Shown: piece by piece, positions 7,278 to 16,423 of the stretch
Layout of the letters: each line of letters opens with the position of its first letter
Position numbering within the stretch: position 1 is the first letter of the stretch
Assembly (NCBI GenBank): GCA_964386915.1
Contig: CAYLUQ010000003.1
Coordinates: 79,533-143,532, forward strand
DNA length: 64,000 bases
From: JADHMP01 sp964386915
GTDB lineage: Bacteria > Bacteroidota > Bacteroidia > Flavobacteriales > Flavobacteriaceae
Reading direction: 5' to 3'
Notes under the pieces: model-generated
The model's database searches: none
What the model saw: only the letters and a program-made list of their open reading frames with translations
What the model was told of the DNA's origin: nothing
Translations under genes and position numbers: made by a program

Positions 7278-8027
7278 ATGATAAAACTCTTATTACGAAA
7301 AGCGAGATACTATTTAAAAAACATTCAGGACAAAAAACTTTTGCTCAAAATGAGACCCTCTGAAAATGACCTGCTGTGTGAGATTAAAGAAAAAAAATTA
7401 ACCTATCTCACCAAAACTAAACTTGCTAACATTCTCTATACAGTGAACGATTTAGAGCAAAATGAATGTCCTGGCCTATTTATAGAAGCAGGGTGTGCAC
7501 TTGGGGGCTCCTCCATTCTTATTTGCCGATTGAAAGGATCAAAAAGAGCATTTAATGTCTATGACGTTTTTGAAATGATTCCAGCCCCCACAGAAAAAGA
7601 TACGGAAGACGTTCACCAAAGATTCAAAATCATTAAAGAAGGTAAATCCAAAGGAATTAAAGGCGATTTATATTATGGCTATGAGAATGACCTTTATGCC
7701 AAAGTAGTACAAAACTTTGAAGATTTTAATATTCAATTGGAACGTGAAAAAGTGAAGCTTGTTAAGGGATTAGTTCAAGATACTATGAAAATTAGTGAGC
7801 CCGTTGCATTTGCACATATTGATGTTGATTGGTATGAACCGGTTAAAACATGTCTTGAGCAAATTTGGCCCAATTTAATTGTTGGTGGTAGTATTATTCT
7901 TGACGATTATCACGACTGGGGCGGATGCAGAAAAGCTGTGGATGAATATTTTGAAAGGCAAGAAGGACCATTTTCTTGGCAGGATGAATTTGGTTCTCTT
8001 AAAGTGACTCGTATTAAAAAAGCATGA
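7278..8027 (+). CDS. TylF/MycF-like macrocin O-methyltransferase family protein
   Basis: This 249-residue soluble protein has the TylF arrangement. A SAM loop lies in FIEAGCALGGSSILICRLK (about residues 71-89), the acidic strand end is VYDVFEMIPAP, and the metal-binding Asp cluster is FAHIDVDWYEPVKTCLEQI followed by GGSIILDDYHDWGGCRKAVDE. In macrolide enzymes those Asp residues bind the Mg ion beside the sugar hydroxyl that is methylated. Bacteroidota relatives are usually found in surface-glycan loci, but no such locus is present here, so the acceptor is unknown. The gene is monocistronic as far as I can see. Confidence 0.8.
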   Translation: MIKLLLRKARYYLKNIQDKKLLLKMRPSENDLLCEIKEKKLTYLTKTKLANILYTVNDLEQNECPGLFIEAGCALGGSSILICRLKGSKRAFNVYDVFEMIPAPTEKDTEDVHQRFKIIKEGKSKGIKGDLYYGYENDLYAKVVQNFEDFNIQLEREKVKLVKGLVQDTMKISEPVAFAHIDVDWYEPVKTCLEQIWPNLIVGGSIILDDYHDWGGCRKAVDEYFERQEGPFSWQDEFGSLKVTRIKKA

Positions 8028-8224
8028 TTGTATTATACCCATAAACACGCAACACAAAAAGGTTTAGAACAAGTACCCATGGTTTAGGCAATCTCTTGTA
8101 GGGATCTTCGCTTTTTAGGCTTACCCTTCTTCTGACAAACTTTCTCCCTCCTCACTAAGTTCCTCCCCTTCCGAAGCATCGTCAGATTCTTGAATTTTAA
8201 AATCTAAATCTTAAAATTAAAATT

Positions 8225-9049
8225 ATGACTTGCCTCAAATCCTACACCAGCCATTGTTTCCTTATCTTTTTGGTGATCGTATGCTCTTGTGAACTTCATG
8301 AAGAGTTAGACACTCCTACCCACACAACAAGTTTTGAAGAAAACATTCGTATCTATGACGACTTAAAAACGTCTTATGTTGAGTTGACCCTCAAAGCCAA
8401 AAGCCAAAAACTTTTAGAAGAACAACTCCAATTGTACCAAAACATCTCCCTTGATCTTCTTGCTAAAGAGGATTTTGAAACTGTTAGGGAGGAACAGCTA
8501 AAAACCGAAAATAATAGTGTAAAACTTCAAAACAACACTAGTAACAGAGAATCAATTCCAGCACTTCCTAACAGCATTGAACCAGCCGTTACCATAGTGT
8601 TTAATAGGATTCATTTGGATGAAAAAATGAAGCAGTAAGGATATGGAATTGGCTTTAAGACAAAGGACTCATCTATTCAAAAGGGATCTACAAATTTTTC
8701 TTCGGCAGATGGAAGTCTACCTATTTTTTTATTCTACAACCCTCTTTTTGCGTTTGAAGACACCCTTTTAGTCACCGTGAAATTTAACAGTAACGATGTG
8801 AATCATATTCTTTTTTACAGTTTTACTAGTCATCCAGGATATGCCTATATGAATGCGGCCCCAAATAGTAAGCCACCCATCAACAACGAGACTAGGAAAT
8901 CAAAATCGAATATTTTCTACTTTAATAGAGGCTGGTCAAGCTTTTATGATGTAAATAAAACTTTTTCTTCTATCAGCTTTGCAATAGGAAAACTATCTCC
9001 CGAACCCTCGTTGATTTTTGGACAGTTATATTTTTATGAAAATTGGTAA
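8225..9049 (+). pseudogene. Lipoprotein gene interrupted by an in-frame stop
   Basis: From ATG 8225 a lipoprotein of unknown function (signal ending VIVCSC) runs 137 codons to TAA at 8636-8638. The same frame then stays open through 8639-9049 for another 136 codons, ending FGQLYFYENW. The downstream half has no good start before a GTG at 8777, and the codons between 8639 and 8776 read as ordinary protein (YGIGFKTKDSSIQKGSTNF). One 274-codon gene with a premature stop is the simplest reading. A readthrough event, a sequencing error or two real genes are alternatives. I recognise no domain in either half; the first half is rich in Glu, Lys and Leu and may be helical. Confidence 0.55.
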
Positions 9050-9174
9050 AAGGGTTAGACCTCCCTTAAAAGGGGTCATTATCGGCCTAAAAAAGAGGAT
9101 TTTAGCTAGCTAGAAAACATATAACCCCTCAGAAATTAATACCTGCTGCGTGACTTCAAAAAAGCCTCAGTGCC

Positions 9175-10269
9175 TTAGACATTAAACCTAAAGTGCATCA
9201 CATCACCATCTTGCACCACATATTCTTTTCCTTCTATACGCATTTTTCCGGCTTCTTTCACCTTAAGCTCGGTGCCATAGGCCACATAGTCGTCAAAAGA
9301 AATTACTTCAGCTCTAATAAACCCTTTTTCAAAATCGGTGTGAATCACACCAGCCGCTTCAGGGGCACTAGCGCCAAGGGGAAAGGTCCAAGCTCGCACT
9401 TCTTTTTCTCCGGCTGTGAAATAGGTTTGCTGTTGCAGCAAGGCATAAGCTTTACGAATCAACTTAGCAGCACCCGGTTCGCTTAAGCCTAAATCTTCTA
9501 AAAACACTTGGCGTTCTTCAAAGGTCTCCAGTTCGTTGATATCGGCTTCAATGGAAACTGCTAGGGTCAACACTTCGGCTTGTTCGGCTGTGGCAATTGC
9601 CTGCACTTGAGTCACCAGGGCGTTGCCTGATGCGGCATCACTTTCAGAAACATTACACACATACAAAACGGGCTTATCGGTTAGCAGTTGCAAATCTTTA
9701 ACAATTTCTTCTCGCTCTTTTGCAGAAAAATCAAGTTGACGAACGTTTTGAGCAGCTTCCAATCCTTCCTTGACCCGAATCAAAACAGCCAATATTTTTT
9801 GAGCTTCTTTATCACCGGTTCGGGCAGCTCTTCCCACTTTATCAATTCGCTTTTCAAGCGTTTCTAAATCTTTTAATTGTAATTCAATATCAATAATTTC
9901 CTTATCGCGAATGGGATCAACAGAGCCCTCAACATGCACAATATTATCGTTTTCAAAACAGCGTAGCACGTGAATAATAGCATCGGTCTCTCGAATATTG
10001 GCTAAAAATTGATTGCCTAACCCCTCCCCTTTGCTAGCTCCTTTCACCAAGCCGGCTATATCCACAATCTCTACTGTGGCCGGAATGGTTTTTTCGGGTT
10101 GTACCAATTCAGCCAGTTGAGTGAGTCGAGTGTCAGGCACATTCACCACCCCCACATTGGGTTCAATGGTGCAAAATGGAAAATTTGCACTTTGTGCTTT
10201 GGCATTAGAAAGACAATTAAAAAGGGTGGATTTTCCCACGTTTGGAAGGCCTACAATTCCTGCTTTCAT
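9175..10269 (-). CDS. ychF: Redox-regulated ATPase / translation-associated GTPase YchF
   Basis: The 364-residue product equals the family's usual length. The P-loop is GIVGLPNVGKSTLFNCLSNA at the N-terminus, then FPFCTIEPNVG (switch I), DIAGLVKGASKGEGLGNQFL (G3) and the altered G4 motif NVSE, which in YchF lets ATP replace GTP. A C-terminal TGS domain ends FRFNV. YchF binds ribosomes and is linked to stress and redox responses. I placed the start at the Met beginning MKAGIVGLPN; an upstream in-frame Met adds 13 residues not expected in the family. It is divergent from the YdjC gene. Confidence 0.95.
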   Translation of the reverse strand: MKAGIVGLPNVGKSTLFNCLSNAKAQSANFPFCTIEPNVGVVNVPDTRLTQLAELVQPEKTIPATVEIVDIAGLVKGASKGEGLGNQFLANIRETDAIIHVLRCFENDNIVHVEGSVDPIRDKEIIDIELQLKDLETLEKRIDKVGRAARTGDKEAQKILAVLIRVKEGLEAAQNVRQLDFSAKEREEIVKDLQLLTDKPVLYVCNVSESDAASGNALVTQVQAIATAEQAEVLTLAVSIEADINELETFEERQVFLEDLGLSEPGAAKLIRKAYALLQQQTYFTAGEKEVRAWTFPLGASAPEAAGVIHTDFEKGFIRAEVISFDDYVAYGTELKVKEAGKMRIEGKEYVVQDGDVMHFRFNV

Positions 10270-10360
10270 TGAAAAAAATTTGTGCAAAAATAAGCTTTCT
10301 TTTGGCAAACTAATTTGCTTTTGTAATTTAAACCTTGAAATAATTTTAAACCCAAATAAT

Positions 10361-11200
10361 ATGGAAAAACGCTATTTGATGGTGCATGCAGACGATGCTG
10401 GATTGGCACTCTCGCACAACCGTGCCATTCAAGATGGAATGCTCAACGGCAGCATTTCTTCCTGCAGCTTAATGGTGCCCACCCCTTGGTTCTATGAAAT
10501 GGCACAATTTTGTTTGGCACACCCAGCCTTAGACTATGGGCTCCATCTCACCCTCACCGGCGAGTGGAAATACTATCCCTTTCGCCCCTTAAGTCCTGCT
10601 GAAGCTATTCCCTCCCTACTCACTCCAGAAGGCTATTTACATCCCACTCGAGCTCCTTTTCAAGAAGTTGTAAAGGCAGAAGAAGCCTATGTGGAATTAA
10701 AAAATCAAATTGAGCATGCCCTCCATTTAGGGTTAACACCCACTCATCTCGATTCGCATATGTATGTTTTAGGCATGCGTCAGGATTTATTGGAGGTTTA
10801 TACCCAATTGGGAAAAGACTATCAATTGCCCATACTTTATAGTACCAAACTGATTTCCTATACGGGCACAAAAGCGCATAATTTAGCACTTCCACTAACC
10901 GATTGGGAACAAATTTATATGGCAACCTTTTCGTATTTTGAACAAGAGGGGTTAACGGCTTTTTATGATCAGGTGCTTGACCAACTTCCTACAGGGTTGT
11001 CACAAATTTTGATTCATCCAGCCTATGCCAGTGCCTCCATGGATTTAATCACGCTGGACCATCCCAATTTTGGGGCTGCTTGGCGAGCAGAAGACGCCGC
11101 TTATTTTAACAGCATCCATTGTCAAGAAAAACTACAGCAAAATAATATTGAATTAGTGGGGTGGAAAGAGGTCGTTAACCTTAATCTTCTCCGTGCATAA
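10361..11200 (+). CDS. YdjC/ChbG-family polysaccharide deacetylase
   Basis: The 279-residue protein shows the metal-site motifs of the YdjC/ChbG fold: MVHADDAGLALSHNRAIQ (Asp pair near residue 10), YGLHLTLTGEW, THLDSHMYVLG with a His-Asp-His set, and LIHPAYAS near the end. ChbG removes an acetyl group from N-acetylated chito-oligosaccharides; the substrate here is not defined by its neighbours. The frame extends upstream into the ychF region, but the ATG at 10361 gives the normal N-terminus directly before the first motif. Its 3' end overlaps the convergent ferredoxin gene by 20 bases. Confidence 0.85.
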   Translation: MEKRYLMVHADDAGLALSHNRAIQDGMLNGSISSCSLMVPTPWFYEMAQFCLAHPALDYGLHLTLTGEWKYYPFRPLSPAEAIPSLLTPEGYLHPTRAPFQEVVKAEEAYVELKNQIEHALHLGLTPTHLDSHMYVLGMRQDLLEVYTQLGKDYQLPILYSTKLISYTGTKAHNLALPLTDWEQIYMATFSYFEQEGLTAFYDQVLDQLPTGLSQILIHPAYASASMDLITLDHPNFGAAWRAEDAAYFNSIHCQEKLQQNNIELVGWKEVVNLNLLRA

Positions 11201-11534
11201 AACGTTGTTTACCCAAAAGCGTTTCTTCAGACTCGACATGGTCTTCATCGGGCACACAACAATCTACCGGACAAACAGCCGCACATTGGGGCTCTTCATG
11301 AAAACCTTTACATTCAGTGCATTTGTCGGGCACAATAAAATAAAATTCATCCGAAACAGGTTCTTGAAACGTTTCTGCATTGACTGCTTTTCCGTTGGGC
11401 AACACAACCTCTCCCGTTAGTTGTGTACCGTCTTTATAGCGCCAATCTTCTGCACCTTCATAGATGGCAGTATTGGGGCATTCGGGTTCACAGGCACCGC
11501 AATTAATACATTCGTCGGTAATTATGATCGCCAT
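11181..11534 (-). CDS. 2x[4Fe-4S] dicluster ferredoxin
   Basis: The 117-residue protein contains two cysteine sets: C9, C12, C15, C19 in DECINCGACEPECPN, and C72, C75, C84, C88 in KCTECKGFHEEPQCAAVCP, where the eight-residue gap inside the second set is typical of the Alvin/YfhL ferredoxin type. It should carry electrons at low potential in the cytoplasm. A longer frame reaching 11684 exists, but its first 50 residues look like non-coding sequence and overlap the divergent gene, so I start at MAIIITDECI. It is divergent from the acyl-CoA reductase gene. Confidence 0.9.
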   Translation of the reverse strand: MAIIITDECINCGACEPECPNTAIYEGAEDWRYKDGTQLTGEVVLPNGKAVNAETFQEPVSDEFYFIVPDKCTECKGFHEEPQCAAVCPVDCCVPDEDHVESEETLLGKQRFMHGED

Positions 11535-11593
11535 AAGAGAGAACTTCTTTAGTTTTGCGCAAAGGTATAACGTAAATAGCGATTGGCAAAAGA

Positions 11594-12607
11594 ATGCATA
11601 AAGAAACCGAAAGCGTAAAAGCGTTAGTGTCATTGGGGCAATTTTTGACAAACTATGAGCCCCAAAAAAAGGGCTATGAGGCACTTGAAAGCATTTTGAG
11701 CCAGGCTAATGCTGCTAATGGATGGTTTTCTACTACCAACCTTCAACATGCGCTCAAAACTTGGGGAGACACATTAAGCTCAGAAAATGTTACACGCTGG
11801 CTGAAAGCATACCCTCTTAAACAGCCTAAAAGTCCCAAAACCATTGGATTGGTCTTGGCCGGAAATATTCCCCTAGTAGGTTTTCACGATTTGCTTTGTG
11901 TTTGGGTGAGTGGTCATCAGGCGCAAATAAAAGTATCCTCTAAAGACAACATTCTATTGCCCTACATAGCCCAAAAATTAGAAGAATTTGGTGGCAAAAC
12001 GTGCTTTCAGTTTCAAGACAAACCCCTTGAAAATGTGGCTGCTATTGTTGCCACTGGATCCAACAACGCTGCTCGCTATTTTGAACATTATTTTGCCAAG
12101 GTTCCCCACATTATTCGAAAAAACAGAAACGGCATAGCCGTCCTAACCGGAGAAGAAACCAAAGAAGAACTTGAAGGATTGGGACAAGATATTCTGCAAC
12201 ATTATGGTCTTGGCTGTCGCAATGTATCCAAACTCTTACTTCCAAAAGGCTATGATCTCAATTTAATTTTTGGGGGACTTTATCCGTATGCATCCGTTTT
12301 AGAAAATGCCAAATATGCCCATAACTACGATTACAATAAGGCTGTGTTTTTAATGAGTGATTTTGACTTTTTAGAAAATGGGTTTTTTATGCTGAAACAA
12401 GACCAGGCTATTGCCGCTCCTATAGCAGTGGCCTATTATGAGTATTACGATCATCCTGAAGGCTTGCAAGACTATCTAAACCGTCATCAAGACGAAATAC
12501 AATGTGTTGTTGGAAAAGACTATATTCCCTTTGGGCAAGCCCAAAATCCTATGCTTTGGGAATATGCTGATCAAGTGGATACCCTTCAATTTTTAGCATC
12601 GCTTTAG
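11594..12607 (+). CDS. Acyl-CoA reductase (LuxC-like)
   Basis: The 337-residue product matches the LuxC-type acyl-CoA reductase family. KTIGLVLAGNIPLVGFHDLL carries the nucleotide-site glycines, FQDKPLENVAAIVATGSNNA follows, and HYGLGCRNVSKLLLPKGYD holds a Cys that I infer to be the acylated residue. Such enzymes reduce acyl-CoA to aldehyde with NAD(P)H. There are no lux genes here, so the physiological substrate is open. It lies 180 bases before serC, and its divergent ferredoxin neighbour may be a conserved companion in flavobacteria. Confidence 0.75.
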   Translation: MHKETESVKALVSLGQFLTNYEPQKKGYEALESILSQANAANGWFSTTNLQHALKTWGDTLSSENVTRWLKAYPLKQPKSPKTIGLVLAGNIPLVGFHDLLCVWVSGHQAQIKVSSKDNILLPYIAQKLEEFGGKTCFQFQDKPLENVAAIVATGSNNAARYFEHYFAKVPHIIRKNRNGIAVLTGEETKEELEGLGQDILQHYGLGCRNVSKLLLPKGYDLNLIFGGLYPYASVLENAKYAHNYDYNKAVFLMSDFDFLENGFFMLKQDQAIAAPIAVAYYEYYDHPEGLQDYLNRHQDEIQCVVGKDYIPFGQAQNPMLWEYADQVDTLQFLASL

Positions 12608-12787
12608 TGTCCTAAACGCTGGTGTTAGTAGTGCTGTTAACAAAAAACAAAAAAAATAAACTTTTCCCGAGGATTTTGTGTGTTGAATTGTCATCTTTGC
12701 ATGAAAAGAAAATTAGAGCGTATCCTAAATGACAAACCATAATCATTTGGGTATCAATACCAGTATAAAATTCCTATTCCACACACA

Positions 12788-13852
12788 ATGAGAAAACATA
12801 ATTTTAGTGCAGGTCCCGCTATTTTAGCTCCCGAGGTGCTAGCACAATCTGCTAAAGCTGTAGCCGATTTAGATGGCATTGGGCTTTCATTAGTTGAAAT
12901 TTCACACCGCAGCAAAGAATTTATAGCTATCATGGACGAAGCTTGCCAATTGGCCTTAGAGCTCTCCGGACTAGAAGGAAAAGGTTATAAGGCCCTTTTC
13001 TTACAAGGAGGTGCCAGCCTACAGTTCTTAATGGCAGCCTATAATTTACTTGAAAATAAGGCGGGCTATATCAATACGGGAACTTGGTCTGAAAAAGCCA
13101 TCAAAGAAGCAAAACTTTTTGGTGAAGTGATCGAATTAGCTTCCTCAAAAGATCAAAACTTTAACTATATCCCCAAAAACGTCTCTATTCCAAGTGGATT
13201 GGATTATGTTCACATCACCACGAATAACACCATTTTTGGAACGCAATTCAAAAGCATCCCTACTACTGATGCACCCTTAGTGGCAGATATGAGTTCTGAT
13301 ATATTTTCAAGGCCTTTAGATTACTCTAAATTCGCTTTAATCTATGCAGGAGCACAAAAAAACCTAGGCCCTGCTGGAACAGCTTTGGTTTTAATTAAAG
13401 AATCTCTTTTTGATTCCGTTTCTCGAACAATTCCTTCTATGTTGAATTATAAAATTCACGCCGACAAAGACAGTATGTTTAATACCCCTCCTGTTTTTGC
13501 GGTATATACAACTATGTTGAACATGCGTTGGATAAAAGCGCAAGGTGGTTTGACTTCAGTTGGAGAGAAAAATGCCCTTAAGGCTTCTATGCTCTACAGA
13601 GAAATTGACCGCAACACAAAATTCAAGGGCTTTGCCGCCCCAGAAGATCGCAGTGATATGAATGCCACTTTTAATTTAGTAGATGAAAACGAAGGTGCTG
13701 CCTTTGATTCGCTTTGGCAATCAGCTGGCATTAGTGGTCTTAAAGGACACCGCTCTGTAGGAGGCTATCGCGCTTCAATCTACAATGCGCTTCCTCTAGA
13801 CAGCATTGAACTCTTGATCGATTGTATGCAAACTTTTGAAAATAACAACTAA
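12788..13852 (+). CDS. serC: Phosphoserine aminotransferase
   Basis: The 354-residue protein is full length and opens with NFSAGPAILAPEVL, the class V aminotransferase signature of SerC. LFLQGGASLQFLM follows and the PLP lysine is K191 in YAGAQKNLGPAGTAL. SerC converts 3-phosphohydroxypyruvate and glutamate to phosphoserine and 2-oxoglutarate. Its stop is 12 bases before serA, so two steps of serine synthesis are co-transcribed. Confidence 0.95.
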   Translation: MRKHNFSAGPAILAPEVLAQSAKAVADLDGIGLSLVEISHRSKEFIAIMDEACQLALELSGLEGKGYKALFLQGGASLQFLMAAYNLLENKAGYINTGTWSEKAIKEAKLFGEVIELASSKDQNFNYIPKNVSIPSGLDYVHITTNNTIFGTQFKSIPTTDAPLVADMSSDIFSRPLDYSKFALIYAGAQKNLGPAGTALVLIKESLFDSVSRTIPSMLNYKIHADKDSMFNTPPVFAVYTTMLNMRWIKAQGGLTSVGEKNALKASMLYREIDRNTKFKGFAAPEDRSDMNATFNLVDENEGAAFDSLWQSAGISGLKGHRSVGGYRASIYNALPLDSIELLIDCMQTFENNN

Positions 13853-13864
13853 TACCCTTCCACA

Positions 13865-14815
13865 ATGAAAATATTAGCTAATGATGGCATTTCTGCTTCT
13901 GGCATAAAAGCTCTTGAAGCCGCTAACTTTGAAGTACTAACGGTCAAAGTGGCCCAAGAACAATTGATTCAGTATATAAACGATAATGATATTAAAGCCC
14001 TTTTGGTGCGAAGTGCAACTACCGCCAGAAAAGAACTTATTGATGCTTGTCCAGGACTACAATTAATTGGACGTGGTGGCGTAGGTATGGACAATATAGA
14101 TGTGGCCTATGCCAAAGAAAAAGGCTTGCATGTTATCAATACCCCAGCAGCCTCTTCGGCCTCTGTAGCAGAATTGGTTTTTGCCCATCTTTATGGGGGG
14201 GTGCGTTTTTTATATGACGCTAACCGAAACATGCCATTAGAGGGTGAATCAAATTTTAGTGGTTTGAAAAAAGCTTATGCTAAAGGAAACGAACTAAGAG
14301 GGAAAACGCTTGGCATTATTGGCTTTGGTCGCATTGGACAAGAAGTGGCCAAGATTGGATTAGGGGTTGGAATGAAAGTTATTGCCGCTGATCCTTTTTC
14401 AGAGGGAGCTTCTATTCCCCTAACTTTTTTTGATGGACAAAGCCTAAACATAGAAATTAAAACTCAAAGCATGGAAAGTGTTTTGGAAGAAGCCGATTTT
14501 ATTAGCTTACACGTGCCGGCCCAAAAAGACTATGTGATTGATGCAAAAGCGCTTGGCAGAATGAAAAAAGGAGCCGCCTTGGTTAATGCTGCCCGTGGAG
14601 GTGTTGTAGACGAAGTAGCACTAGTAGAAGCTTTGGACAACGAACAGCTTTCTTTTGCGGCACTAGATACTTTTGAAAACGAACCGAAACCCGAAATAAA
14701 ACTCTTGATGCATCCTAAAATTTCGCTTACGCCTCATATTGGTGCTGCCACCGTTGAAGCGCAAGATCGTATTGGAGAAGAGTTAGCAGCTCAAATTATA
14801 AGTTTATTAAAATAA
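13865..14815 (+). CDS. serA: D-3-phosphoglycerate dehydrogenase (short form, no ACT domain)
   Basis: The 316-residue protein has the D-2-hydroxyacid dehydrogenase layout. The NAD loop is TLGIIGFGRIGQEVAKI (G153, G155, G158). Catalytic residues are Arg244 in NAARGGVVDE, Glu273 in LDTFENEP and His291 in TPHIGAATVEAQ. It oxidises 3-phosphoglycerate to 3-phosphohydroxypyruvate, the substrate of SerC encoded just upstream. No C-terminal ACT or intervening domain is present, so feedback inhibition by serine through an ACT domain is not expected. The downstream gene begins seven bases after the stop. Confidence 0.93.
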   Translation: MKILANDGISASGIKALEAANFEVLTVKVAQEQLIQYINDNDIKALLVRSATTARKELIDACPGLQLIGRGGVGMDNIDVAYAKEKGLHVINTPAASSASVAELVFAHLYGGVRFLYDANRNMPLEGESNFSGLKKAYAKGNELRGKTLGIIGFGRIGQEVAKIGLGVGMKVIAADPFSEGASIPLTFFDGQSLNIEIKTQSMESVLEEADFISLHVPAQKDYVIDAKALGRMKKGAALVNAARGGVVDEVALVEALDNEQLSFAALDTFENEPKPEIKLLMHPKISLTPHIGAATVEAQDRIGEELAAQIISLLK

Positions 14816-14822
14816 AACACAC

Positions 14823-15152
14823 TTGGCCCTAAAGAAATTAAAAGAGAAATGGAACATTACTTCCAACTTTCAACTCTTGATCATTTTTGTTGTTTTTGGA
14901 ATAACCGGATCATTAAGTGTTAGGCTAGGCCAACCTGTCCTTCATTTTCTCCACCTCACACCTAATAGTTTTACCTCGCTCCCTCTGGGAACAGCTCTCT
15001 ATTGGGTGCTACGCATTCTCATTATTTTCCCACTCTATCAAGTGCTACTGTTAGTCGTAGGAACAATCTTCCTCCAATTTCGCTTTTTTTGGGAATTTGA
15101 AAAAAAGATTTTAAGACGCATGGGATTTAAAAAACAATTTCCCGAAAACTAA
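14823..15152 (+). CDS. DUF6787-type small membrane protein
   Basis: This 109-residue protein has two strong hydrophobic segments (LLIIFVVFGITGSLSV and YWVLRILIIFPLYQVLLLVV) between a basic N-terminus and an aromatic, basic tail. I recognise the pattern from a flavobacterial family I know as DUF6787. No function is known to me. The only in-frame start near the serA stop is the TTG at 14823, and no internal ATG occurs before the last dozen residues, so a TTG start is likely. Position suggests translation with serC-serA, but a link to serine synthesis is unproven. Confidence 0.7.
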   Translation: MALKKLKEKWNITSNFQLLIIFVVFGITGSLSVRLGQPVLHFLHLTPNSFTSLPLGTALYWVLRILIIFPLYQVLLLVVGTIFLQFRFFWEFEKKILRRMGFKKQFPEN

Positions 15153-15158
15153 ACGTTG

Positions 15159-15752
15159 TTAGGTAAGATTATTACTAATAAGTTTTAAAAACTCATTTCG
15201 CGTTTCGGTTTCTTTAAAAGAACCTCTAAAGCCTGATGTAGTAGTAGTAGAATTTTGCTTTTGTACACCACGCATCATCATACACATATGTGAAGCTTCA
15301 ATTACCACAGCAACTCCCTGCGGTTTTAGGGTGTCATTAATACAATCTAAAATCTGTTCTGTTAAGCGCTCTTGTACTTGCAATCTACGGGCAAATACAT
15401 CTACCACACGAGGAAGTTTACTTAAACCTACTATATGTCCATTGGGAATGTAGGCAATATGAGCCTTGCCAAAAAATGGAAGAATATGGTGTTCACACAG
15501 TGAATAGAGCTCAATATCCTTAACAATAACCATTTCATTGTAGCTTTCTTCAAACATGGCACTTTGCAAAATTTGCTTAGGGTCCATTTCATAGCCCTCT
15601 GTTAAAAACTTCATGGCTTTAGCTGCCCGTTCTGGCGTTTTAATCAAGCCATTTCGGCTTTCATCTTCGCCCAACAAACCTAAAATATCATGATAGTTCT
15701 TCTTTAGTTCTTCGGTCAAAGGGAGTGTTTCAATATTAAAATTTTCATTCAT
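15159..15752 (-). CDS. folE: GTP cyclohydrolase I
   Basis: The 197-residue protein carries the zinc-site motif YSLCEHHILPFFGKAHIAYI, the helix GLSKLPRVVDVFARRLQVQE, and the C-terminal MMRGVQKQNSTTTTSGFRG of type I GTP cyclohydrolase. It converts GTP to dihydroneopterin triphosphate, the entry to folate and tetrahydropterins. That fits with the pterin-4a-carbinolamine dehydratase encoded at 46240 in this window. It lies five bases downstream of msrA on the same strand and is convergent with the DUF6787 gene. Confidence 0.95.
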   Translation of the reverse strand: MNENFNIETLPLTEELKKNYHDILGLLGEDESRNGLIKTPERAAKAMKFLTEGYEMDPKQILQSAMFEESYNEMVIVKDIELYSLCEHHILPFFGKAHIAYIPNGHIVGLSKLPRVVDVFARRLQVQERLTEQILDCINDTLKPQGVAVVIEASHMCMMMRGVQKQNSTTTTSGFRGSFKETETRNEFLKLISNNLT

Positions 15753-15757
15753 AGCTT

Positions 15758-16288
15758 TTATTCTAAATAGTTTTTAAAATATAGTTTTAGTTTTTCAAGC
15801 TTTGGGGTAATGGTAAGGGCACAATAGGGCTCTTCTTGATGCGTATTATAATAGTTGTGATGTAGTTCTTCTGCTTCATAAAAAACAGAGAAAGGCTCCA
15901 CTTGGGTCACAAGCGGCTCTGGGTATATTTTTTCGGCTTCGATCTGCCGCATGACAATTTCTATGGTTTCCTTTTGTTTAGCGTCTTGATAGAAAATAGC
16001 CGAGCGATATTGCGTTCCTTGATCATTTCCTTGACGATTGAGCGTAGTAGGATCATGAACGTTAAAAAAGACCAACAACAGGTCTACCAAACGAATTTGT
16101 TTAGGGTTAAAAGTCACCGCAACTGCTTCTGCATGTCCGGTGCGTCCGGTACAAACTTCTCTGTAAGCCGGATTCTTAATATACCCTCCAGTGTAGCCGG
16201 ACAATACTTTTTCAACGCCTTTAAGACGCTGAAAGACCGCTTCTATACACCAAAAACAACCGCCCGCAAAATAAATTGTTGAACTCAT
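15758..16288 (-). CDS. msrA: Peptide methionine sulfoxide reductase A
   Basis: The 176-residue protein has the MsrA catalytic motif GGCFWC with Cys11 as nucleophile. VLSGYTGGY, then YREVCTGRTGHAEAVAVTF and the His-rich LHHNYYNTHQEEPYC, where a C-terminal Cys may resolve the sulfenic acid, follow. It reduces S-methionine sulfoxide in proteins. I start at MSSTIYFAGG; an upstream in-frame Met would add nine residues. It is transcribed with folE. Confidence 0.93.
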   Translation of the reverse strand: MSSTIYFAGGCFWCIEAVFQRLKGVEKVLSGYTGGYIKNPAYREVCTGRTGHAEAVAVTFNPKQIRLVDLLLVFFNVHDPTTLNRQGNDQGTQYRSAIFYQDAKQKETIEIVMRQIEAEKIYPEPLVTQVEPFSVFYEAEELHHNYYNTHQEEPYCALTITPKLEKLKLYFKNYLE

Positions 16289-16423
16289 GGAAACTTTGTT
16301 TAACAAATATAGCATTAAAAATAAACAAAATCTAATTTAACCCTATAGAATAGTTGCTACTTTTAAAACAGTAGTTTGTTAATGTATGGTGTTCTGCAGA
16401 AAAAGGACTATTTTCGAAAGCGC

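Noticed and set aside
8100..8200. Minus-strand frame ending in an acidic tail (QESDDASEGEELSEEGES)
   Set aside because: It is bounded by a stop a few codons upstream, has no start or family resemblance, and the purine bias of the stretch produces similar text in other frames.
12608..12787. Possible riboswitch or terminator upstream of serC
   Set aside because: Only a 5-base stem (TTTAG/CTAAA) without a T run was seen, and no known riboswitch core was recognised.
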